A DNA stretch of 30,750 nt from CALFUK01 sp964398295 (GCA_964398295.1 CAYNMW010000033.1:1-30750), one strand, 5' to 3'; positions 8,677 through 17,722 are shown, numbered from the stretch's first letter. Program-made: numbers and translations. Notes: generated from the letters alone by a model not told the origin.

Positions 8677-10014
8677 ATGTTCGAGAGTTTGCCACAGACG
8701 TTTAGGGAATATGGTGTGCCAGCTGATGTTAGGTCATTATTGTTATTGCGCAAAGCGATGGAAAAGGGTCTCGTTACTGTAATGGGAGATATGTATGTGG
8801 TGCTAAAAGGAATCTGTGTTAAGGACCCAAAGTTACTCGGACCATTTACACAGGCGTACTACAAATACTTCTACGAGATTAATGTCAATAAAGGAGAGAA
8901 ACTTAATTCTGCTATAGCAAGATCAAAAGCTTTTGAAGATTGGAAAGAGGCATTTTTAGAAGAACACCCTGATGCTGAAGATATGGACGTCAGCGATTTG
9001 ATTGATCAGTTTTTGAATGAAGTACATATGACCAGTTATGACATCAATGAAATTTTATCTGGTGAAGACATCCTTGCTGAAGATGATCCAGATATGAAAG
9101 ATGATGGAGATGGACAGGAGAATCCTGATGAGCTCAATGTAGATAAAGCTGCAGATTACCGCAAAGTGGATTTGGAAGAGTTGAAACGAAGGATGCAAAA
9201 GGTATTGGAGCAGCAGAAAGGCAAACATTTTGGCGGTAAGCATTGGGTAGGCCAAGGAGGTATGTCTCCTTACGGGAATAACGGCGCTGCTATGGGAGGG
9301 ATTCGCGTAGGTGGTACAGGTGGTGGTAAAATGGCAAGAGCAGTTGTTGATGATGGAAAGTTTTATCCAGTCGATCTCAACCAACGCTTAAATGACAACA
9401 ATGTAGATGCAGCTCTTTCTTATCTGAAAGGAATCAGAGAAGAAACTGCTCAGAAAGAACTGAACATTAAAAAGACAATTAAAGAAGGACTTAAGCAAGG
9501 TGGTTTATTTCTTCCAATCGAACGCGACATCATTGATCGCAGATTGCAAGTAATTTTGTTAATTGATAATGGAGGTTATTCGATGGATCCTTACATCAGG
9601 TCAGTCACTTCGTTATTTAAAAAAATGAAAACCAGGTTTGCTCATGATCTGGAAACCTATTATTTCCACAATACCATTTATGATAGAGTGTACGAAGATG
9701 TAAGACGTGCAAAGCGTGTGCCTATTGAAACCATTTTAAATAAGGATCCCAACTATCGTGTTTTTGTAGTAGGTGATGCAGCCATGGCACCATATGAATT
9801 ATCCAAATTGAGTTACCACAACTGGCAATTGTTAAAAGATAAGTTCGATCGCATGGCGTGGCTAAATCCAATGCATCGATCAGAATGGGATTATACACAA
9901 ACAACAATTTTACTCAAAGATCTTATACCAATGTATGGTCTCACTCCTAAAGGAATAGAGAAGGCAGTTCGAGATATGAATAAAAAACGAGAGGAGCATA
10001 TTATTGAAGATTGA
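8677..10014 (+). CDS. CoxE-type VWA domain protein, partner of a MoxR ATPase
   Basis: 445 residues; the ATG at 8677 has an in-frame stop two codons upstream. Seen: a helical N-terminal region (1-120), an acidic linker (130-155), a Gly-rich segment about 184-217 (GGKHWVGQGGMSPYG, GGIRVGGTGGG), and a C-terminal VWA domain from about 285. These blocks match the CoxE-like VWA proteins encoded beside MoxR AAA+ ATPases, which together are thought to act as chaperones in metal-centre or complex maturation. The metal-site loop reads DNGGYSM (D297, S302), where I recall DSGGSM in relatives, so the serine is shifted by one. GDAAMAPYEL (D367) is conserved. The MoxR-type partner is at 17827-18753, not adjacent as is common. 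Confidence 0.88.
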   Translation: MFESLPQTFREYGVPADVRSLLLLRKAMEKGLVTVMGDMYVVLKGICVKDPKLLGPFTQAYYKYFYEINVNKGEKLNSAIARSKAFEDWKEAFLEEHPDAEDMDVSDLIDQFLNEVHMTSYDINEILSGEDILAEDDPDMKDDGDGQENPDELNVDKAADYRKVDLEELKRRMQKVLEQQKGKHFGGKHWVGQGGMSPYGNNGAAMGGIRVGGTGGGKMARAVVDDGKFYPVDLNQRLNDNNVDAALSYLKGIREETAQKELNIKKTIKEGLKQGGLFLPIERDIIDRRLQVILLIDNGGYSMDPYIRSVTSLFKKMKTRFAHDLETYYFHNTIYDRVYEDVRRAKRVPIETILNKDPNYRVFVVGDAAMAPYELSKLSYHNWQLLKDKFDRMAWLNPMHRSEWDYTQTTILLKDLIPMYGLTPKGIEKAVRDMNKKREEHIIED

Positions 10015-10038
10015 GTATTTGTAGCCCCAATCTGTGCC

Positions 10039-11127
10039 TTATAATTCAAGTTCTTTCTCTATTTCTTCAATAGTCGGTAAACTGCTTTTTAATTCTTCTG
10101 GTAAAGTCTCCGTTAGGCTAAATTCGCTAACTCCCATTGGTTGACTCATGCCTCTGAGCGAAAATTCTACTTCGACATTGTTTTTATCTCTGCAGAGTAA
10201 GATGCCTATGGATGGTTGGTCGTTTTCTGTTTTTAGTTTTTCATCTACAGCAGATAGATAGAAATTTAATTTCCCAGCATACTCAGGAATAAACTTTGTA
10301 TTTTTTAATTCAATGATGACATAGCACTTGAGGACGACATGGTAGAATAGCAAATCTAAGTAGTAATCTTGTTGGGCGACTTTTACATGATATTGTTTGC
10401 CGATGTATGCAAAGCCTTTACCCAATTCTAATAAAAACTTAGATACATGATTTGTTAGCTGATTTTCAATGTCTTTTTCTTTAAATGAAGTTGCTAATGA
10501 CATAAAGTCAAATACGTAAGGATCTTTTATTGTTTGTTGTGCTAGGTCGGATAATGACTCTGGTAGAGTATCTTTAAAATTAGTAATTGCTTTGCCTTGT
10601 CGTTGATATAAGTCAGATTTTATTTGCAAAGCTAGTACATCTCTACTCCAACGATTTTCAATTGTTTGATTGATATAGAATTGTGCTTCATTAAGTTTTT
10701 GACACTTTGTAAAGATCAAAATATTATGGCCCCACGGAATTTGGTCAACAGGCTGTTGACTTATTATATTCAATTGATAATCAGGTGATTGGATGTTTTG
10801 TGAATTATGGTCAACAGGTAGTTGACCAATTTGATTTGAACCATAAAATTTATAAAACTGCCTCATATATTTTAAATTTGTTACAGAAAAACCTTTTACA
10901 TCAGGAAAGGCTTTTTTAAGGTCGTGGGAGACTTGAATGATCATCTTATCACCCCATTTTGTTGTCTGCTGTTTGATATACAATTGTTGACCTAGATTAA
11001 AATATAACTGTATTAATTGTTTGTTTACCGTAAAGGCAGCTTTATGTTGAGCCGTCTGAATTTGTTCCTTTAGCTTATGCAGCCAATCTTTATACCCTCT
11101 TGTATTTGTGCCGATGTCTTTGATCAA
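10039..11127 (-). CDS. DUF1016/YhcG-family PD-(D/E)XK nuclease-domain protein
   Basis: 362 residues. The N-terminal DUF1016 helical domain covers about 12-95 (LHKLKEQIQTAQHKAAFTVN). A polar linker with two QxPVD motifs leads to IPWGHN at 130-135. The C-terminal YhcG-type nuclease domain runs about 160-340, with DYYLDLLFYH (D258) and VIIELK (E273, K275) as the likely PD-(D/E)XK residues, then EYAGKLNFYLSAVD and DQPSIGILLC. Start: TTG at 11127, two codons after an in-frame stop; no ATG occurs until about residue 62, inside the domain, so a non-ATG start is needed. The family often sits in restriction-modification or defence regions and is horizontally mobile; its role is unproven. It stands alone here, convergent with the VWA gene 24 bases away. 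Confidence 0.9.
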   Translation of the reverse strand: MIKDIGTNTRGYKDWLHKLKEQIQTAQHKAAFTVNKQLIQLYFNLGQQLYIKQQTTKWGDKMIIQVSHDLKKAFPDVKGFSVTNLKYMRQFYKFYGSNQIGQLPVDHNSQNIQSPDYQLNIISQQPVDQIPWGHNILIFTKCQKLNEAQFYINQTIENRWSRDVLALQIKSDLYQRQGKAITNFKDTLPESLSDLAQQTIKDPYVFDFMSLATSFKEKDIENQLTNHVSKFLLELGKGFAYIGKQYHVKVAQQDYYLDLLFYHVVLKCYVIIELKNTKFIPEYAGKLNFYLSAVDEKLKTENDQPSIGILLCRDKNNVEVEFSLRGMSQPMGVSEFSLTETLPEELKSSLPTIEEIEKELEL

Positions 11128-11224
11128 AATCTATGTGTTAAGTAAGTTCGTTCTAAAAATTTAAACCTTTAAGTCCTTGTTCTTTCATTCCAAAAATAAT
11201 TAAATTCTATGATTTACAATAGCG

Positions 11225-11232
11225 TACATTTG
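11225..11232 (+). promoter_or_regulatory. Candidate -7 box for the alpha/beta hydrolase gene
   Basis: TACATTTG fits TAnnTTTG and ends 34 bases before the TTG start codon of the hydrolase gene. No TTG element is present at the expected distance upstream, so support is weak. Confidence 0.3.
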
Positions 11233-11266
11233 CAAATTCAATCTATAGCTTGAAAACAAAATCGAA

Positions 11267-12052
11267 TTGAAAATTATAAAGCGAATAGGCATATTTTTGT
11301 TAGTCCTATATGGGATTGCATTGGTGTTCTTGTACATAAAACAAGACTCTTTGCTTTTCCTACCTGACACGCTCCCCAGTGATTATGTCTATCGTAAAGG
11401 AGTTGAACAAAAAATCCAAGTAGCGGATAATATTTCGATTAGCTGTTATTGGAATAAGGTGGCAAATGCCAAAGGTGTAATCTTATATTTTCATGGCAAT
11501 AAAGGGAGTATCAGAAGATGCATTCGACAATCTGAAATGATGGAAGGTCTGGGCTATGATATTTTTATGCCTGACTATAGAGGCTATGGGAAGAGTGAAG
11601 GTAAGCGGCTTTCTGATCAGCAATTTTATAATGATGCCCAAATCGTGTATGATTTTCTCAAAGATGAATATGGAGAAGAAAATATTGTTGTTGTTGGCTA
11701 TTCCATGGGTTCAGGATCAGCCGCATATTTAGCAGGTACAAACAAGCCGAAGGAATTATTTCTGGTATCTCCATTTAAGAGTATTGTTGATTTAAAAAAT
11801 AGATATGCTCCAATTGTACCAGGATTTTTAATCAAGTTTCAATTTCCAAATTGGAAGTATATCGAGAAAGTTACTAGTCCAATATCCATTTTTTATACAA
11901 AAGGAGATAGGGTAGTGTTGCCTGAATCTACCTTGGCATTGTGTGAATATTCATCTCATGAAAATCTAATAGAATTGCATAATACGAGTCATCGAGGAGC
12001 AATTTTTCATCAGCGTTGGAGAAGTGAAATAAAAAGGAGATTGGCTCCCTAA
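11267..12052 (+). CDS. Membrane-anchored alpha/beta hydrolase (BEM46/ABHD13-like)
   Basis: 261 residues. An N-terminal hydrophobic segment (7-24) probably anchors the protein in the inner membrane. The alpha/beta-hydrolase fold follows, with oxyanion motif YFHGN (74-78), PDYRGYGKS (102-110), nucleophile elbow GYSMG (S146), acid GDRVV (D214) and SHRG (H242), a complete catalytic triad. Length and motif order fit the BEM46-like serine hydrolases; the substrate is unknown. The start is TTG at 11267, since an in-frame stop lies seven codons upstream and no ATG occurs before the fold. The gene is divergent from the DUF1016 gene, which also uses a TTG start. Confidence 0.9.
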   Translation: MKIIKRIGIFLLVLYGIALVFLYIKQDSLLFLPDTLPSDYVYRKGVEQKIQVADNISISCYWNKVANAKGVILYFHGNKGSIRRCIRQSEMMEGLGYDIFMPDYRGYGKSEGKRLSDQQFYNDAQIVYDFLKDEYGEENIVVVGYSMGSGSAAYLAGTNKPKELFLVSPFKSIVDLKNRYAPIVPGFLIKFQFPNWKYIEKVTSPISIFYTKGDRVVLPESTLALCEYSSHENLIELHNTSHRGAIFHQRWRSEIKRRLAP

Positions 12053-12150
12053 CAAACCATGACGAAATTTTTGATCAACTTCTACCGCCTTAATCGAAAG
12101 TTTTATAATTTTAATCACACTTTACTTAAATAGTACAGCATAACTTTAAT

Positions 12151-14703
12151 ATGAGAATCCCTTCACAATTGAAATACGCCTTAATTTTATTTTGCTTTTG
12201 GTCTAATGCGCACCTGTCTATCTGCTATGGACAGAGCTGTGTTGAAGTAGAAAAATTAACATTTGGCATTTCTAATGATTATGACAATTTAGGTCAGGCT
12301 TTAGCAGGAGAGAATAATCGCATTGTTGCTGGGATACCGGGTGACTACATCACTAGTGCTGGATCTACTGGAAGTGTCAACGTATATGATTGGACAGGAA
12401 GTGCTTGGCAGGAAACTCAATTGCTAGGTAATAATTTTGCTAATGCTGGGTCATTTGGTTCAGCAGTAGATATTTCCGGAAATAGAATTGTAGTTGGAGA
12501 TCGGACTGAAGATGTAAACTCAAGTAATTCAGGTGCAGCTTATCTTTTCGAATGGGATGGAGTTGAATGGAATATAGAAGACAAATTTTATGCGGCTACA
12601 GCAAGTTTCAATGAATTCTTTGGAGATGCAGTATGTGTAGATGGAGATCGAATTGCAATTGGGGTACCTTTTGATAACGATAATGGAAGCGATTCAGGTA
12701 GTGTCTATATATACGATTGGGATGGTACAAGCTGGATCAAAACAATCTTATACCCATCGGACCCAAGTTCTGGAGATAATTTTGGAACTAGTATAGACTT
12801 GGAAGGTGATAGAATTTTAGTTGGGAGTCGTAATGATGATGATGCGGCTCCGAGTTCTGGTTCAGCATATCTTTTTGAGTGGAATGGAACTAGTTGGTTA
12901 GAAACAAAACTGCTTCCAAGTGATGGAATTTTAGCTGGTTGGTTTGGCACTACAGTAGCTTTGCAAAACGATCGATTAGTTATTTCAGCAAACGCACCTC
13001 GAAATACTTCTAATGATATAAGTGCAGTATATATCTATGATTGGGATGGGAGTAATTGGATTGAAACAAAACTAATTGCTTCAGACTATGAAGATGGTGA
13101 TAATTTTGGAACTGCTATTGATATTCAAAATGATAGAATTGTGATCGGAAGCGCTAGAGATAATGACAATGGTATTGAATCTGGATCTGCCTACATATAT
13201 GATTGGGATGGTACTAATTGGAATGAGTCGAAATTGCTTCCAACTGATGGACAGGCAGGTGATCAGTACGGATATTCGGCTCGCTTCTTTGATGGGAATA
13301 AGCTTTTGGTAGGTGCCTGGTATGATGACGACTCTAATGAAAAAGGAGGTAGTTTTTACTTATATAACTATGAGAACAATAGTTATAATGAGACTGACAA
13401 ATTTGCAGAGCCATTAGGTGCCCTAGAAAAACAATTTGGCCAATCATTCGACTTTGAAGGAGACGATCTTTTAATAGGTGCTCCTACGGATTTGAGAAAT
13501 GGTTTAAAAACAGGTAGTGCAAATATTTATAATAGAGTCGGAAATAATTGGCTGCTAGATATTCAATTGTTTGGTTCTGATTCTGAGGAGTATGATAATT
13601 TTGGTTCACAAGTTGCAAGAGATGGAGATAGAATTGTAATATCTGCCTGCAATGAAAGTAGCATTGCACAAGGCTCGGGAGCATTATACGTGTATGACTG
13701 GAATGGCACAAACTGGATAGAAACTAAACTAAAAGCTTCTGATCCTGAGGATGGTGATAATTTTGGAAGTGATGTTGCAGTTTTTGGAGATCGTATACTT
13801 GTTGGTGTCCCAAGGAAGGAAGATTTAGGATTCAATTCTGGAGCTATTTATCTCTTTGATTGGAATGGTTCAAATTGGATAGAAACCAAGATAACTGCGT
13901 TCGATGGTGGAGTCTTTGATCAATTTGGAATATCTGTAGCCTTATGGCAAGATCGTTTTGTTGTTGGAGCGTCGAATGATGATGATGCTGATACTGATGC
14001 AGGAGCTATTTATATTTATGATTGGGATGGCACAATGTGGATACCAACTAAAATAACTGCTTTTGATGCACTATTTCTCGATCATTTTGGAGAGGATGTA
14101 GATATTTGTGAAGACCACATCGTCGTTGGAGCTAAAGATAAAAATGGAATTAGTTCCAATTCTGGTAGCATTTATGTACTTGAAAATGATGGTATGAATT
14201 GGGTGCAAACCAAAATAACTGCGAGTGATGCTGCCAGAGACGATAATTTTGGAAGTTCGGTAAGTCTTGTTAAAGATAAAATAGTGGTTGGTGCTGAAAA
14301 TGCTAATCAAAATGGAATTGATTCTGGGACTGCATACATTTTTGAAAGAATAGCAGGTGTTTGGGAAGAGAAAGAAATAATTCAAGCTGATGGTTACGTA
14401 AATAATCATTTTGGATTTGAAGTGGATGCATCCAATGATTATGTTGCAATTGGAATAAATTCATTAGGGGTTGAAAGCGTATATATATACGGAGAGGAAA
14501 TATGCCTTACGAATCAAGCTGTTGTAAACAATCCAATTCCGACTAATGTTTACTACGCTCAGCAATCTGTATCTACTAGCTCAACTATCCAACAATCTGG
14601 AAATGTTACATTTCATGCTGGAAATGAAGTTCGCCTAGATCAAGCTTTTGAGGTGCCTAGTGGTGCTGTGTTTGAGGCCTTTATTGAAGGATGTCAGTAT
14701 TAA
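12151..14703 (+). CDS. Exported FG-GAP repeat protein with 14 repeats and a C-terminal 3-coathanger stack domain
   Basis: 850 residues from an ATG at 12151. A signal peptide ends at about residue 28 (ICYGQ). From about 35 to 785 I count 14 repeats of roughly 50-55 residues, each with a pattern like SDxxDGDNFG, DRIVVGAxxDDDN, SGSAYIYDWDGT. This is the FG-GAP/integrin-alpha-type propeller repeat with acidic, calcium-binding-like loops. Fourteen repeats would suit two seven-bladed propellers in a row (inference). The last about 60 residues (YYAQQSVSTSSTIQQSG, VTFHAGNEVRLDQAF) match the 3-coathanger stack domain found in Bacteroidota surface proteins. No T9SS sorting domain follows. A likely surface or adhesion role is inferred from the fold. 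The repeats are also visible in the DNA (gattgggatgg recurs). Confidence 0.9.
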   Translation: MRIPSQLKYALILFCFWSNAHLSICYGQSCVEVEKLTFGISNDYDNLGQALAGENNRIVAGIPGDYITSAGSTGSVNVYDWTGSAWQETQLLGNNFANAGSFGSAVDISGNRIVVGDRTEDVNSSNSGAAYLFEWDGVEWNIEDKFYAATASFNEFFGDAVCVDGDRIAIGVPFDNDNGSDSGSVYIYDWDGTSWIKTILYPSDPSSGDNFGTSIDLEGDRILVGSRNDDDAAPSSGSAYLFEWNGTSWLETKLLPSDGILAGWFGTTVALQNDRLVISANAPRNTSNDISAVYIYDWDGSNWIETKLIASDYEDGDNFGTAIDIQNDRIVIGSARDNDNGIESGSAYIYDWDGTNWNESKLLPTDGQAGDQYGYSARFFDGNKLLVGAWYDDDSNEKGGSFYLYNYENNSYNETDKFAEPLGALEKQFGQSFDFEGDDLLIGAPTDLRNGLKTGSANIYNRVGNNWLLDIQLFGSDSEEYDNFGSQVARDGDRIVISACNESSIAQGSGALYVYDWNGTNWIETKLKASDPEDGDNFGSDVAVFGDRILVGVPRKEDLGFNSGAIYLFDWNGSNWIETKITAFDGGVFDQFGISVALWQDRFVVGASNDDDADTDAGAIYIYDWDGTMWIPTKITAFDALFLDHFGEDVDICEDHIVVGAKDKNGISSNSGSIYVLENDGMNWVQTKITASDAARDDNFGSSVSLVKDKIVVGAENANQNGIDSGTAYIFERIAGVWEEKEIIQADGYVNNHFGFEVDASNDYVAIGINSLGVESVYIYGEEICLTNQAVVNNPIPTNVYYAQQSVSTSSTIQQSGNVTFHAGNEVRLDQAFEVPSGAVFEAFIEGCQY

Positions 14704-14757
14704 ATCTAGTGAGTCAAGGAATTAGAATTATTGAAAGCTATACCAGTTACAACATAC

Positions 14758-15207
14758 TTATTCCCCATCCCTGAGCACATAAAATTCTTGCCCGCTCAAA
14801 CATATTTTATAGTAATCATTCTTTGTCTTGCTCAGCACGACAAGTTCGTACAATTGTAGCTGTACACTATCTTGTGGGTTTTCATAGAAATCATATGCAT
14901 AGCACTCATGTTGCACGTAAGCATTGTATTTTTTTCCACAGAGGTCGTTTTTCAACTTCGTCTTTTCTTTTCTAATAAAACGAGATCTTTTTAATGCTTC
15001 TCTTCCTTGTCTCAAGGACGAGTTAGCTGCCCTTCTGATACCTAGTTCGTTATTGATGGCTCGCCGTGAGTCAGCTATTCCTGATAGTTGGACATTCCTC
15101 AAGTAAATTTGTCTATTAGATGCGAGATTATTGGGAATGGTTTGGGAATATGTATCTGCAATAAAAAGGCAAGTGAGACTGAGTATTAATATGACTAATG
15201 TTCTCAT
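14758..15207 (-). CDS. Small exported protein, function unknown
   Basis: 149 residues from an ATG at 15207. A signal peptide ends at about residue 22 (ADTYSQ). The middle is Arg-rich and polar (RRAINNELGIRRAANSSLRQ), followed by a Lys-rich stretch. The C-terminal half alternates hydrophobic and polar residues (VQLQLYELVVLSKTKNDYY) and may form a small beta-domain, with cysteines in LKNDLCGKK, VQHECY and YKICLSG. I recognise no family. It lies downstream of glpD on the same strand, with the 100-N gap between, so co-transcription cannot be judged. Confidence 0.7.
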   Translation of the reverse strand: MRTLVILILSLTCLFIADTYSQTIPNNLASNRQIYLRNVQLSGIADSRRAINNELGIRRAANSSLRQGREALKRSRFIRKEKTKLKNDLCGKKYNAYVQHECYAYDFYENPQDSVQLQLYELVVLSKTKNDYYKICLSGQEFYVLRDGE

Positions 15208-15242
15208 AGTTGTTTTGACGATCCCAATTTAGTATGTCACAG

Positions 15243-15342
15243 NNNNNNNNNNNNNNNNNNNNNNNNNNNNNNNNNNNNNNNNNNNNNNNNNNNNNNNNNN
15301 NNNNNNNNNNNNNNNNNNNNNNNNNNNNNNNNNNNNNNNNNN
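15243..15342. other. Assembly gap of 100 N removing the end of glpD
   Basis: Exactly 100 N, so the true length is unknown. The GlpD frame enters the gap after about 394 residues, whereas full-length enzymes have about 500-560, so roughly 300-500 bases are probably missing. The stop codon cannot be located; the TGA at 15237-15239 is in frame only if the gap is literally 100 bases. Confidence 0.95.
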
Positions 15343-16523
15343 CCGTGATCAAGTTTTAAATCTGCTGTGTTACATTTTGTGAATGTTAGCTCGCTTACTG
15401 TAAGTGCTTTGTCAATAGTGTCTTCTGCCATTTTTCGATAAGTGGTCCACTTGCCACCAGTGATATTCACAACTCCTGATTCACTGACTGTTACGCCGTG
15501 ACTTCTCGATATAGATTTTGTATCAAGGGTTTTGCCTTTGGTCACCAAGGGTCTTATGCCTGCGAAACAACTGAGTATATCATCTCTGGTTGGATCTTCT
15601 TCAAAATATTCATTAGCAGTTTCCAACATAAAGTCAATTTCTTTGTCTGTCACTTTGGGATCGTTTGATACCTTTTCTGTGTAAGCATCGGTCGTCCCTA
15701 CAAGTGTGTGATTGTGCCAGGGTACTGCAAATAAAATCCTCCCGTCCGAAGTCTTAGGTATCATTAATGCCTTGTCACCTTTCATGTATTTGTGATGCAG
15801 GACGATGTGTGAACCTTGACTTGGAGTGACAGAAATGGAAATATTGGGATTGTCCATTTTTTGAAATTGCTCTGTAAATACACCAGTAGCATTGATGACA
15901 ACTTTTGATTTTATTTCCATGAAAGTGTCCTCTAATGTCCGATGACATTTTACACCCACTACCTTACCTGATTTATCCTTTAGAAGTTCATTGACTTTAC
16001 AATAATTCAGCGCAGTGCCACCTAATTCCTCAAAAGTACGTAGAAGACTAACTAAAAGTCTAGTGTCATCAAATTGACCGTCATGATATGAGATTCCATT
16101 CCTGAGTCCTTCTTCAGAAATGTTAGGGAGTAATTTTTTGACTGTTTTTTTGCTTAGGTATTTCGATTTTCCAAGACTATAGCCGATGGATAGATAATCG
16201 TAAAGTTTGAGTCCAGTAAAATAATAGGGTCCTCTTAAGCGGTCATAATTAGGAATAACAAAAGTGAGATTAGATACGAGATGTGGAGCATTTTCTATCA
16301 AACGTTTGCGTTCAATTAAAGCTTCTCTAACAAGAAAAACATTGCCTTGTTCTAAATATCTGACACCACCATGTACCAGTTTTGTGCTCTTACTCGAAGT
16401 CCCTTTTCCAAAGTCGTCTTTTTCAAGTAGGATTGTCTTGAAGCCTCTGCTGGCTGCATCCACTGCACAACCCAAACCGGTCGAACCTCCACCTACTACA
16501 ATAATGTCATATTGATCATCCAT
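15343..16523 (-). CDS. glpD: FAD-dependent glycerol-3-phosphate dehydrogenase (C-terminus lost in gap)
   Basis: 394 residues are visible from an ATG at 16523. Seen: N-terminal FAD-binding Rossmann motif (DIIVVGGGSTG, G11-G16), the GlpD signature GKGTSSKSTKLVHGGVRYLE at about 39-58, DDTRLLVSLL, GSHIVLHHKY, AVPWHNHTLVGTTD, and AGIRPLV followed by NITGGKWTTYRKMAED. The enzyme oxidises glycerol 3-phosphate to dihydroxyacetone phosphate and passes electrons to quinone at the inner membrane. The C-terminal DAO_C domain is in the gap. A candidate promoter lies just upstream; the rhomboid gene is 59 bases upstream on the same strand. No glycerol kinase or facilitator gene is in the window. Confidence 0.93.
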
Positions 16524-16529
16524 TATCGC

Positions 16530-16558
16530 TAAAGGTAGACCATTCTACAAAAAATCAA
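16530..16558 (-). promoter_or_regulatory. Candidate promoter of glpD
   Basis: On the minus strand TTG (16558-16556), an 18-base spacer and TACCTTTA (16537-16530) match the Bacteroidota TTG-N17-23-TAnnTTTG layout, with A for the last G. The box ends 6 bases before the glpD ATG, so the leader would be absent or very short. Confidence 0.4.
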
Positions 16559-16582
16559 TAAAGAAATACTGCAATTTGATGC

Positions 16583-17230
16583 TCAAAATGGAACTCCGAC
16601 CTGAACTGATTGGATAAACTCACCAATTATTTTTGGATAGGTAACAATGATGAAAACAATCCCAAAGATAGCGCCGGCAAAGTGAGCAGAATGATCAATG
16701 TTGTCATTGCGATTAGTACTTGCCCAAGAAGAATACACCAGGTAGCCTATACCCAATACAATTGCAGGAAATGAAAAGAATGGAAAAAAGATAAAGGTCA
16801 AGCCCGTTAGCGGATAGAACATGATAAAGATAAACAACACAGAAGATACAGCTCCTGATGCACCTATACTTGCAAAACCAGGATTGGATTGGTGTCGCAA
16901 ATAACTGGGAATATCCGCTATCACAATCCCAGCTAGATACATTAGTAAATAGGTGATACGGCCAAAACTGCCAAATTTGTCAACGAAAATATCCTCCACA
17001 GCTCCTCCAAAAGTATGAAGCACATACATGTTAAAGATGAGGTGCATCCAGCTTCCATGAAGAAAACCAGAAGATAGAAATCGGTGGTATTCCTTATTGC
17101 GTTTTTCTGCAACAGGATAGTGCTTCAGTTGATCAAATATACCTGGTCGGCTTTGTCTGTCTTGCGGAGTTAATCCTGCATAGTACGACACAATGCACGT
17201 CACAATAATGATGAGAAGAGTTATGGACAC
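16583..17230 (-). CDS. Rhomboid-family intramembrane serine protease
   Basis: 215 residues with about six membrane segments. Catalytic serine in GASGA (S125) and catalytic histidine in DHSAHFAGAIFG (H183); the HxxxN motif of transmembrane segment 2 is HLIFN (H63, N67). These are the defining rhomboid residues, so the enzyme should be active. It cleaves membrane-protein substrates within the inner membrane; the substrates are not predictable. The start is GTG at 17230, the first codon giving a complete first membrane segment. The VOC gene is 72 bases upstream and glpD 59 bases downstream on the same strand, but no functional link is evident. Confidence 0.93.
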   Translation of the reverse strand: MSITLLIIIVTCIVSYYAGLTPQDRQSRPGIFDQLKHYPVAEKRNKEYHRFLSSGFLHGSWMHLIFNMYVLHTFGGAVEDIFVDKFGSFGRITYLLMYLAGIVIADIPSYLRHQSNPGFASIGASGAVSSVLFIFIMFYPLTGLTFIFFPFFSFPAIVLGIGYLVYSSWASTNRNDNIDHSAHFAGAIFGIVFIIVTYPKIIGEFIQSVQVGVPF

Positions 17231-17302
17231 GTTTAGTTAATTTTGCTGTACAACAAAGAATCAAGAAATATAATTCCTTCCAATGATTCTCGACTATTCA
17301 AT

Positions 17303-17668
17303 CTAATCATAAAACTCACCAAAATGCCACAATACACCACTTGGATCATGCAAAAAGCATTCTCTTCCCCAGTCATACTCTTTCATTGGAGTGATTTTGA
17401 CAGTTTTATATTTAAGATGAAATTCTGAGGATACCAAAAAATTCCAATAGTCCATTGCATTGTCTACTTCAAGAAAGACCATCGAATTATTTATCCATGT
17501 TTTAACGTAGTAGTCTTGTAGGTAAAAGCCCACATTGCCAATGCTGAAGTAAGACATTTTTGGAGATATTATTGACTCATCACATCCAAAATCACGATAG
17601 AAAGCGCTTGAAATTTGAAAGTCTTTTGCGCCAATAAATGTTCTGATTGACTTTGGTTGATGTTTCAT
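17303..17668 (-). CDS. VOC-fold (glyoxalase/bleomycin resistance-like) protein
   Basis: 121 residues from an ATG at 17668, the usual single-domain VOC size. Typical features: an opening strand, then FQISSAFYRDFGC (residue pattern of the first helix), YFSIGNVGFYLQDYY, and the C-terminal EYDWGRECFLHDPSGVLWHF with a late acidic residue (GEF). The fold binds metals or small hydrophobic ligands; members include glyoxalase I, dioxygenases and resistance proteins, and this one cannot be placed more finely. It lies upstream of the rhomboid gene on the same strand and divergent from the MoxR ATPase gene. Confidence 0.85.
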   Translation of the reverse strand: MKHQPKSIRTFIGAKDFQISSAFYRDFGCDESIISPKMSYFSIGNVGFYLQDYYVKTWINNSMVFLEVDNAMDYWNFLVSSEFHLKYKTVKITPMKEYDWGRECFLHDPSGVLWHFGEFYD

Positions 17669-17722
17669 TTTTAATCTATTTGTTAATGCTAAATTATATC
17701 ACAGAAAATCAATCTAGGTTAA

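Noticed and set aside
10039..11127. Defence island around the DUF1016 nuclease
   Set aside because: No methylase, helicase, toxin-antitoxin or integrase gene is found on either side.
12141..12148. TAACTTTA two bases before the FG-GAP gene ATG
   Set aside because: Close to the -7 consensus but with the final G missing and no upstream TTG; likely chance in AT-rich DNA.
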